From Streptomyces griseus (GTDB lineage Bacteria > Bacteroidota > Bacteroidia > Chitinophagales > Chitinophagaceae): 11,575 bases of DNA. The notes beneath the pieces are model-generated. The model did not search any database and was not told the DNA's origin. It saw nothing but the letters and a program-made list of their open reading frames with translations. Positions 6,252 through 11,575 of this stretch are shown one piece after another. A program made the position numbers and the translations under genes. The stretch spans positions 1 to 11,575 of the forward strand of contig CALPIT020000062.1 of NCBI GenBank assembly GCA_943323705.2. The letters are read 5' to 3'. Within the stretch, counting starts at the first letter, position 1. Each line of letters opens with the position of its first letter.

Positions 6252-7229
6252 ATGGCAAATAAGTCTGGAAAAATAAGAACCATTATCATCATTTATTGGG
6301 TGCTGCTTTTGTACATTATAGCAGCGTTGGTATGGTGGTATGTGGCACTATCCAGACAGAATGAGCAGATGACAGCCTATAAAATTCAAGAGCTGCAAAT
6401 TACAGATACTCGTTACCGTGAGCAATACAAAAAAATAATCGACGAGAATAAACGTAAGTCTGCTCAATATTTTGGAGAAGGAGCTATTTTCTTTTTACTG
6501 ATTTCTGCAGGCGCACTATTTTTGTTTAAGGCAGTTAAAAATCAGCTTAAAATCACAACGGAGCAGCAAAATTTCATGATGGCGATTACACATGAATTAA
6601 AAACACCAATTGCTGTTACAAAGTTGAATCTGGAAACCTTACAAAAGAGAAAACTTGAAACTTCACAGCAGGAAAAACTGATCAACAATACACTTCAAGA
6701 AGCCAATAGAATGAATGCTTTGTGCAATAATCTGTTGCTATCTTCACAAATGGAATCAGCGGCTTATCAAAAAGTTTCAGAACAAATTCATATCGATAAG
6801 TTGCTTGGTGATTGCATTAGAGACTTTTCAGTGAGGTATCCGAGTCGGAATATTATTTTTACTCCTCAAGACGAAATCACAATCACGGGAGATGTATTTT
6901 TACTTCAAATGGCTTTCAATAATTTAATTGAAAATGCATTGAAGTATTCACCAAAAGATACTGCGATACAAGTATTACTTGCCAATAAGGAATTCTATTG
7001 TCACGTTTCGATTATTGACGAAGGCAATGGCATTCCGGATGAAGACAAATTGAAAATATTTGAAAAATTTTATCGAATAGGAAGTGATGCTACACAAAAA
7101 TCAAAAGGTACGGGCCTTGGATTGTTTCTCGTTAAAAGAATTGTTGATGCCCACAAAGGCATGGTTTATGTGAAAGATAAACAACCTAAAGGTTCAATAT
7201 TTACCATTCAGTTACCGCTAATGTCATAA
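6252..7229 (+). CDS. Two-component sensor histidine kinase, two TM segments
   Basis: The product is 325 residues. A first membrane segment (about 11-33) and a second (about 75-94) enclose a very short, charged periplasmic part of about 40 residues. No HAMP linker is recognisable, and the second segment leads almost directly into the dimerisation helix. The kinase core is complete: H box FMMAITHELKTPI with His114, N box NNLIENALKYSP with Asn228, G1 DEGNG at 256-260, F box FEKFYR at 270-275, and G2 GTGLGLFLV at 286-294. It should autophosphorylate on His114 and pass phosphate to the response regulator that starts 6 bases later. The stimulus is unknown; with so small an outer domain, sensing within the membrane or through a partner is plausible. 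An AAGAGG-like purine stretch (6241-6246) lies just upstream of the ATG. Confidence 0.95.
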   Translation: MANKSGKIRTIIIIYWVLLLYIIAALVWWYVALSRQNEQMTAYKIQELQITDTRYREQYKKIIDENKRKSAQYFGEGAIFFLLISAGALFLFKAVKNQLKITTEQQNFMMAITHELKTPIAVTKLNLETLQKRKLETSQQEKLINNTLQEANRMNALCNNLLLSSQMESAAYQKVSEQIHIDKLLGDCIRDFSVRYPSRNIIFTPQDEITITGDVFLLQMAFNNLIENALKYSPKDTAIQVLLANKEFYCHVSIIDEGNGIPDEDKLKIFEKFYRIGSDATQKSKGTGLGLFLVKRIVDAHKGMVYVKDKQPKGSIFTIQLPLMS

Positions 7230-7235
7230 TGTAAC

Positions 7236-7946
7236 ATGTCTCAAAAAACACACACGATATTGCTAGTTGAAGATGAAGAGAATCTTCAGGAGGCATTAAA
7301 ATTAAATCTTGAATTAGAAGGATATTCCGTGAGCAGTAGCTTTGATGGTGCTTCTGCATTAAAGATGATTCATCAAGAATATTATGATCTCATCATTTTA
7401 GATGTGATGCTTCCTGAAGTTGATGGTATTGCTGTTTGTGAATCCATCAGGCTTCAGCAAATTGATATTCCTATTTTGATTTTAAGTGCCAAAAATAGCA
7501 GTGCCGACAGGGTATTGGGATTAAAAAAAGGAGCTGATGATTATTTGACTAAGCCGTTTAATTTGGAAGAGCTTTTGCTCAGAGTGGAAAAACTCATTAG
7601 TAAAAATGAGAAGATTGAAAGTAAACATTCCATTACCGACACCTATGAATTTGGAAACAACAAAATCGATTTTAATGGATTGATGTTAACCAACCAAAAA
7701 GGAGAAAAAATTGAACTTACGAAAAAAGAGGCGATGTTGTTGAAACTATTGATTGAAAATAAAAATGAAGTAGTTACTAGAGAAAAAATATTACAAGCAG
7801 TATGGGGTTATAATGTTTATCCAACAACAAGAACCATTGATAATTTCATTCTCAACTTCAGGAAATATGTTGAAGATGATGCTAAAAACCCGGTTTATTT
7901 TCAGTCTGTGAGAGGTGTTGGGTATAAGTTCAATCAAGCCCCCTGA
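7236..7946 (+). CDS. OmpR/PhoB-family response regulator
   Basis: The product is 236 residues. The receiver domain (about 6-120) has the acidic pair Glu12-Asp13, the phospho-acceptor Asp56 in DLIILDVMLP, Ser84 and Lys106 in DDYLTKPF, so it should be phosphorylatable. A winged-helix DNA-binding domain follows (about 135-233), with the family hallmarks 'ELTKKEAMLLKLL' (160-172), 'VVTREKILQAVWG' (179-191), 'RTIDNFILNFRKYVEDD' (199-215) and 'VRGVGYKF' (225-232). It begins 6 bases after the kinase stop and is the obvious cognate regulator. The target genes are unknown. The last codons and the TGA (GCCCCCTGA) lie within a GC-rich palindromic patch unlike the surrounding AT-rich DNA, so the C-terminal tail may have been rewritten by a repeat; the DNA-binding domain is still whole. 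Confidence 0.96.
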   Translation: MSQKTHTILLVEDEENLQEALKLNLELEGYSVSSSFDGASALKMIHQEYYDLIILDVMLPEVDGIAVCESIRLQQIDIPILILSAKNSSADRVLGLKKGADDYLTKPFNLEELLLRVEKLISKNEKIESKHSITDTYEFGNNKIDFNGLMLTNQKGEKIELTKKEAMLLKLLIENKNEVVTREKILQAVWGYNVYPTTRTIDNFILNFRKYVEDDAKNPVYFQSVRGVGYKFNQAP

Positions 7947-7965
7947 AGTCCCCCAAAGGGGGATG
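7938..7965. repeat. GC-rich palindromic repeat overlapping a stop codon
   Basis: GCCCCCTGAAGTCCCCC is followed by AAAGGGGGA. The strict hairpin is TCCCCC (7949-7954), AAA, GGGGGA (7958-7963). A second C5 run at 7939-7943 could pair with the same G5 run and would enclose the response regulator's TGA at 7944-7946. I recall similar C5-AAA-G5 palindromes as high-copy dispersed elements in Bacteroidota genomes. There is no T-run directly after the stem on either strand, so it is not a standard intrinsic terminator, although it sits between convergent genes. Confidence 0.6.
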
Positions 7966-8012
7966 CGTTATATTGGGTTGCATTAAAAATAAAGATTTTT
8001 TTGACTATCGAA

Positions 8013-8714
8013 CTAGTCCAAATCGCCTAATTGAGGTCTGATGACAATTTCTTCCACAACAGCCTGAGGCGATAATTGAGAAGCTGCGAATATCATATCT
8101 ACGATATCGTCAACCACCATAATTCTATTTTGACTATTATCAAAATCACCCCAAGAATCTGTAAGTACAGCACCGGGAAAAACTGCAGTTACTTTAATGC
8201 CAAAATTGGTCAGCTCGAGTCGAATATTTTTGGTGAAACCCAGCATCGCATATTTGCTTACACCATAGCTACCACCGCCTCTGTAGGCTCTTAAAGAAGC
8301 AATGGAACACATGTTGAAAATATGTCCGGATTTTCTTTCCATCATTTTTGGCAAGAGCATTCTGGTAAGGTGATAAGCGCTGTAGAAATTTAAGTCCATG
8401 ATTTTTTTCATTGCTCCTTCGGCTTCGTCAATGCAATTTCCTGGCGTGTACGTGCCCGCGTTATTGATTAGAATATCGGCTGCGCCAAAGCTGTTGCAAT
8501 AATCTGCAAATTTTTGAACTTCTTCTTTATGGCTAAGGTCTGCTGCAAAAATGTTTACTTGTCTTTCAGGTGCTTGTGCTAAAATAGATTGACGAGTAGT
8601 TTCAAGTGTACTCATCGTTCTGGAGCAAAGCAGCAAATCATAGCCGGCTTTTGCAAATTTCATTGCCATTGCATTCCCCATTCCCCTGCTGGCGCCTGTA
8701 ATTACTGCAAGCAT
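8013..8714 (-). CDS. Short-chain dehydrogenase/reductase (SDR) family oxidoreductase
   Basis: The product is 233 residues, a classical SDR. The cofactor motif TGASRGMG is at residues 6-13, the stabilising NNAG at 84-87, and the catalytic tetrad Asn109, Ser137, Tyr150 and Lys154 (YGVSK) is complete, so it should be an active NAD(P)(H)-dependent oxidoreductase. Arg10 in the glycine-rich loop and Ser31-Arg32 after the second strand lean towards NADP(H), but this is inference. The 'FPGAVLTD' stretch (179-186) after the active site is also typical. The substrate is unknown; FabG-like ketoacyl reductases and sepiapterin-reductase-like enzymes share this form. The protein is slightly shorter than a typical FabG and ends in an acidic tail (LGDLD). 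It is convergent with the response regulator and divergent from the HAD gene, so it is probably transcribed alone. Confidence 0.93.
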   Translation of the reverse strand: MLAVITGASRGMGNAMAMKFAKAGYDLLLCSRTMSTLETTRQSILAQAPERQVNIFAADLSHKEEVQKFADYCNSFGAADILINNAGTYTPGNCIDEAEGAMKKIMDLNFYSAYHLTRMLLPKMMERKSGHIFNMCSIASLRAYRGGGSYGVSKYAMLGFTKNIRLELTNFGIKVTAVFPGAVLTDSWGDFDNSQNRIMVVDDIVDMIFAASQLSPQAVVEEIVIRPQLGDLD

Positions 8715-8761
8715 ATGTAACGATTTAATTGAGATTAATAATTAACTTCACGATACCGACG

Positions 8762-8769
8762 CAAAGATA
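8762..8769 (-). promoter_or_regulatory. Possible Bacteroidota -7 box for the SDR gene
   Basis: On the minus strand this reads TATCTTTG, an exact TAnnTTTG. It lies 48 bases upstream of the SDR start and would give a leader of roughly 40 bases. No clean -33 TTTG is visible at the expected distance. The 84-base divergent gap must also hold the promoter of the HAD gene, for which I see no clear match. Confidence 0.4.
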
Positions 8770-8798
8770 GACATACATTAAAAAGAAAAAACTTATAA

Positions 8799-9497
8799 AT
8801 GCCTTCGTACAAACATATTTTTTTTGATTTGGATCATACACTATGGGATTTTGATACCAATGCAAAATCTTCTCTTACAGATATCTATGGAGAGTTCAGT
8901 TTAGCTGAGAAAGTAACATCTGATTTCGACGCTTTCTATGAGAAGTATTTACACCATAATAAAATACTTTGGGAGCGATATCAAAATGGTTTCATTACAG
9001 CAGAAGAATTAAAATGGAGAAGAATGTGGCGTACGATGATGGAATTTAAAGTAGGAGATGAAAATTTAGCAAAAAACATAAGCGCTCGATTTCTTGAAAT
9101 TCTGCCTGTTAAAAATGGTATGTTTCCTTATTCTTATGAAATTCTAGATTATTTGAAAAACAAAGATTACCAGATACATCTTATTACTAACGGTTTCGAA
9201 AAGACGCAGTGGAGTAAAATTCGTAACAGTAAGATTGATCATTTCTTTACGCATGTCATCACTTCAGAAGCCAGTAATAGCATGAAGCCTGAAAAAGAAA
9301 TATTTGATTTTGCGATGAACCAATCTGGTGCTTTATTACATGAGTCTATCATGATTGGCGATAATCTTGATGCAGATATTCAAGGTGCCATGAATGCGGG
9401 TATGGATAATATATTTGTCAACCATATAGATGCTACAACCGATAAAAAACCTACATATATCATAACACATTTGAAAGAACTGGAAAATATTTTGTAA
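8799..9497 (+). CDS. HAD-superfamily hydrolase, YjjG-type pyrimidine 5'-nucleotidase
   Basis: The product is 232 residues with all four HAD motifs: I, FFDLDHTLWD with nucleophile Asp10 and acid/base Asp12; II, ITNG at 129-132 (Thr130); III, Lys163 in SMKPEKEIF; IV, IGDNLDADI at 186-194 (Asp188, with Asp191/Asp193 nearby). A helical cap lies between motifs I and II (about 20-100). The DLDHTLWDFDTN N-terminus and the MIGDNLDADIQGA motif are those of the YjjG group, which dephosphorylates non-canonical pyrimidine nucleotides in the cytoplasm and so keeps them out of DNA. This places it in house-cleaning nucleotide metabolism; another small-phosphate substrate cannot be excluded. It starts 84 bases from the divergent SDR gene and ends one base before a strong bidirectional terminator. 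Confidence 0.9.
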   Translation: MPSYKHIFFDLDHTLWDFDTNAKSSLTDIYGEFSLAEKVTSDFDAFYEKYLHHNKILWERYQNGFITAEELKWRRMWRTMMEFKVGDENLAKNISARFLEILPVKNGMFPYSYEILDYLKNKDYQIHLITNGFEKTQWSKIRNSKIDHFFTHVITSEASNSMKPEKEIFDFAMNQSGALLHESIMIGDNLDADIQGAMNAGMDNIFVNHIDATTDKKPTYIITHLKELENIL

Positions 9498-9498
9498 T

Positions 9499-9528
9499 AA
9501 AAAAAGCGACTGAAAAGTCGCTTTTTTT
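9499..9528. terminator. Bidirectional intrinsic terminator
   Basis: AGCGACT (9505-9511) and AGTCGCT (9516-9522) form a perfect stem around a GAAA tetraloop. It is extended by A7 (9499-9505) on the left and T7 (9522-9528) on the right, 13 pairs in all. Each strand therefore shows a GC-containing stem followed by a U-run, fitting termination of both the HAD gene and the convergent peptide transporter. Confidence 0.93.
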
Positions 9529-9547
9529 ATTGTTATAAAGTTTACGA

Positions 9548-11221
9548 TTACACATTGTGCATCATTTTTTTAAGTTTTGGTACCAACATAAACAATAATG
9601 CAGAGGCAACACCACAAAGCACAACGAATACCATAAAGAACTCAAATAGATTGTGAATGGTGAATCCTGCAAATTTTGGATAATGATCACTGATTTTGTT
9701 GTCTGCTAAGAATTTAAGTTGTTCAACAGTTGGTGTTATTGTTTTGTCGAGGACATCTTTTAGATTGATTCCGGCGGCTTCAGCAGCTTTAAATTGTTCT
9801 CCGGTAGCTGGCAAAATAGAACCTAAAGTTCCAGCTAGCGCATAACCAGATGCGTTAGAAAGGAAGAAAACACCAAATAACAAAGAAGCAAATCTTCTTG
9901 GGGCTAATTTACCTACAAGAGACAATCCAATTGGAGACAAACAAAGTTCACCAAAAGTTTGAATTAGATACAATAGGATTAACCAATGCACAGCCAATAA
10001 ACCTGAGTTACCTAAATCTTTTACATTGTGTGCGATGATGAAATAGCTGATAGCGATTAACAATAATCCCATGGCTTGTTTAGCAGGAGAAATAGGTTCT
10101 TTTCCTTTTGCTCTTAATTTATCCCAAAGCATACTAAAAGGAACGGCAAATATCACCACGAAAATTCCGTTGAAAATTTGAACCATAGATGGTGGCATTT
10201 CCCAACCAAAGAAATTTCTGTCGGTTTGGTAATCAGCGATAAAAGTAAGCGAGGAACCAGCTTGTTCAAATGCAGCCCAGAAGAAAATCACAAAGAAAGA
10301 AACGATGTAGATAACAAGAATACGATCTCTTTCAATTTTGGTAAGTGATTCATCAGACAATATTAATCCCGCAAGGGTAATACCACTAGAATAAATGATG
10401 GAGTAAATAATATTTTGGTCAAAAACATTTTTGAAGATAAAACCTAAAACTAAAAATGACAATACGGCTAGTCCAAGCGATTTGTTGGTGAATTGTGCAG
10501 ATTGAGATTCTCCTTCTTCAAAATCATCAGAAGAATTTTTTGAAGGAAGTCCTCCGATAGCTTTTCCATCAGGTGATATAACATATTTGTTTTTTAAAAA
10601 CAGAAATGTAAGTGTACCAATCAACATGGCAATGGCAGCAGCCAAAAATCCCCATTTAAAAGCAAATACATCTCTTTGACCATTTACAACCACATCACCA
10701 ACTACAGGGCAAATAAATTGACCTAGAAATGCGCCAATGTTGATACCCATGTAAAAAATGGTGAATGCGGTATCCAATTTATTTTTTTCAGCTTTTGGAT
10801 ATAGGCTTCCCACCATACTTGAAATATTAGGTTTGAAGAAGCCATTACCAAAAATGATTACACCAAGAGCAACATACAAAATTGTCTTTGCGAGTTCCAG
10901 ATCTGTTGTGAAGATAGAAGCACTGGCAAAAAGCAACAATTGTCCAATTCCCATAAGTGTTCCGCCTAATAAAATACAGTTTCTGTTGCCCAAAAATCTG
11001 TCGGAGATGAAACCACCTAACATAGGGGTTAAATAACATAAGCCTAAAAATCCGCCATAGATGATAGAAGACTCTTCCTTGCTAATCATTAGTGCGTTTA
11101 CAATGAAAAGTGTAAGCAAAGTTCTCATTCCATAGAAATTGAAACGTTCCCACATTTCAGTTCCGAATAATACCCATAAGCCCTTTGGATGACTTTTTTG
11201 TTGGTTGATAGTTTCTGCCAT
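9548..11221 (-). CDS. POT/PTR2-family proton-dependent oligopeptide transporter
   Basis: The product is 557 residues with about 14 membrane segments. POT hallmarks are all present: the proton-coupling ExxER motif in helix 1 (E22-M-W-E25-R26, followed by FNFYGMR), GGFISDRFLG at 69-78, the helix-4 lysine in GNGFFKPN (Lys130), the FYMGINIG signature at 156-163, FWAAFEQAGSSL at 314-325, and FGELCLSPIGLSLV at 423-436 with Glu425. These residues are the ones used for proton coupling and peptide binding in studied bacterial members, so this is very likely a functional inner-membrane di/tripeptide-proton symporter. A loop of about 45 residues (472-517), rich in charged residues, is inserted between late membrane segments. 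The gene stands alone, with its own terminator downstream and a divergent purD upstream across 174 AT-rich bases; its promoter is presumably there, but no clear -7 box was found. Confidence 0.95.
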   Translation of the reverse strand: MAETINQQKSHPKGLWVLFGTEMWERFNFYGMRTLLTLFIVNALMISKEESSIIYGGFLGLCYLTPMLGGFISDRFLGNRNCILLGGTLMGIGQLLLFASASIFTTDLELAKTILYVALGVIIFGNGFFKPNISSMVGSLYPKAEKNKLDTAFTIFYMGINIGAFLGQFICPVVGDVVVNGQRDVFAFKWGFLAAAIAMLIGTLTFLFLKNKYVISPDGKAIGGLPSKNSSDDFEEGESQSAQFTNKSLGLAVLSFLVLGFIFKNVFDQNIIYSIIYSSGITLAGLILSDESLTKIERDRILVIYIVSFFVIFFWAAFEQAGSSLTFIADYQTDRNFFGWEMPPSMVQIFNGIFVVIFAVPFSMLWDKLRAKGKEPISPAKQAMGLLLIAISYFIIAHNVKDLGNSGLLAVHWLILLYLIQTFGELCLSPIGLSLVGKLAPRRFASLLFGVFFLSNASGYALAGTLGSILPATGEQFKAAEAAGINLKDVLDKTITPTVEQLKFLADNKISDHYPKFAGFTIHNLFEFFMVFVVLCGVASALLFMLVPKLKKMMHNV

Positions 11222-11371
11222 TTTTATTTTTTTAGTTCTTTAAAAATTTATTATTTGCCAAAATACACAAATTATGTTTACATCAATCAAAATTGATTTC
11301 TTTATTTCTGCCACTTCCATTTTTTTCTCCTGAATAATTTGATTTCTTCTTCATATAACAGATTTGATGAT

Positions 11372-11379
11372 TAATTTCG
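11372..11379 (+). promoter_or_regulatory. Possible -7 box upstream of purD
   Basis: TAATTTCG is one base off TAnnTTTG and begins exactly 24 bases before the purD ATG, the same spacing as the candidate box upstream of gldC. No good -33 element is seen. The rest of the gap from 11222 is AT-rich with no other recognisable element. Confidence 0.3.
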
Positions 11380-11395
11380 CGCAACACTTTTTATC

Positions 11396-11575
11396 ATGAA
11401 CATTTTAATCATTGGCTCAGGTGGCCGCGAACATGCCATCGCATGGAAAATCAAACAAAGCAAACATTGCAATGAATTGTTTATTGCCCCCGGAAATGCA
11501 GGTACTACAACGTGTGGAACCAACCTCGATATCAAAGTCAATGATTTCGAAACACTGAAACACGCTGCTTTACAA
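11396..11575 (+). CDS. purD: Phosphoribosylamine-glycine ligase, N-terminal part (3' end outside window)
   Basis: Sixty codons are open from the ATG at 11396 to the last base of the window with no stop. The start MNILIIGSGGREHAIAWK carries the GSGGREHA motif (residues 7-14), and IAPGNAGT follows at 30-37; both are diagnostic for GAR synthetase (PurD). The enzyme joins phosphoribosylamine and glycine with ATP in the second step of de novo purine synthesis, in the cytoplasm. Only part of the N-terminal domain is visible; the ATP-grasp domain lies beyond the edge. The gene is divergent from the peptide transporter, and its start is set clearly by the motif beginning at residue 7. Confidence 0.95.
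   Translation, partial: MNILIIGSGGREHAIAWKIKQSKHCNELFIAPGNAGTTTCGTNLDIKVNDFETLKHAALQ

Noticed and set aside
7947..8012. Intrinsic terminator between the convergent response regulator and SDR genes
   Set aside because: The G/C hairpin at 7949-7963 has no T-run directly after it on either strand; it fits a dispersed palindrome better.
10758..11039. Open frames on both strands inside the peptide transporter gene
   Set aside because: They overlap the region encoding strongly conserved POT motifs, show no family resemblance and are explained as other-frame readings of that gene.
11285..11298. Dyad AATCAA-AA-TTGATT between the divergent transporter and purD genes, considered as an operator or purine-regulator site
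   Set aside because: The arms are only six AT-rich bases, which is expected by chance in such DNA, and they match no operator I know.
1..11575. A novel defence, mobile or biosynthetic system
   Set aside because: No integrase, transposase, nuclease, toxin-antitoxin pair, reverse transcriptase, CRISPR-like spaced repeat or synthase was found. Every substantial gene fits a common core or housekeeping family.

Overview
The window reads as chromosomal DNA of a member of the Bacteroidota, most likely Chitinophagia/Sphingobacteriia-like. Four things support this: AT-rich coding DNA, a gldC gene (a family known from Bacteroidota), a compact one-POTRA Omp85 protein with Bacteroidota-type sequence, and promoter-like TAnnTTTG boxes in place of sigma70 hexamers. 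Genus-level placement is not possible from the sequence alone.

Layout. Positions 1-683 hold the 3' end of a group-1-like glycosyltransferase cut by the left edge. A run of plus-strand genes follows: gldC (806-1150), a GatB/YqeY-domain gene (1190-1639), a CvpA-family membrane protein (1663-2202), an alpha/beta hydrolase (2247-3020), a CBS-pair protein with a C-terminal ACT-like region (3085-3747), an Omp85/BamA-like outer-membrane protein (3790-5241), NAD kinase (5342-6223), and a histidine kinase/response regulator pair (6252-7946). A minus-strand SDR oxidoreductase (8013-8714) is divergent from a YjjG-type HAD nucleotidase (8799-9497). That gene converges on a POT-family peptide transporter (9548-11221, minus) across a clear bidirectional terminator. 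The right edge cuts purD after 60 codons (11396 onward).

How the genes relate. Most are housekeeping: NADP supply (NAD kinase), purine synthesis (purD), nucleotide clean-up (YjjG type), di/tripeptide uptake (POT), envelope assembly or secretion (Omp85-like) and signalling (HK/RR). The gldC-to-NAD kinase run is co-directional with short gaps, but two AT-rich inverted repeats (688-755 and 5261-5330) and a possible weak terminator (3025-3058) probably divide it into several transcripts. The HK and RR are 6 bp apart and almost certainly co-transcribed, possibly together with NAD kinase 28 bp upstream.

I see no undescribed defence, mobile or biosynthetic system here; this looks like an ordinary core region. 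The points most worth a second look are a GC-rich palindrome that supplies the stop codon of the response regulator, a pair of related AT-rich inverted repeats, and an Omp85-like protein whose usual loop-6 RGY/F motif reads SGL and whose C-terminus is not aromatic. No tRNA, rRNA, CRISPR array, insertion sequence or riboswitch was seen. No stretch longer than 300 bases lacks a gene.
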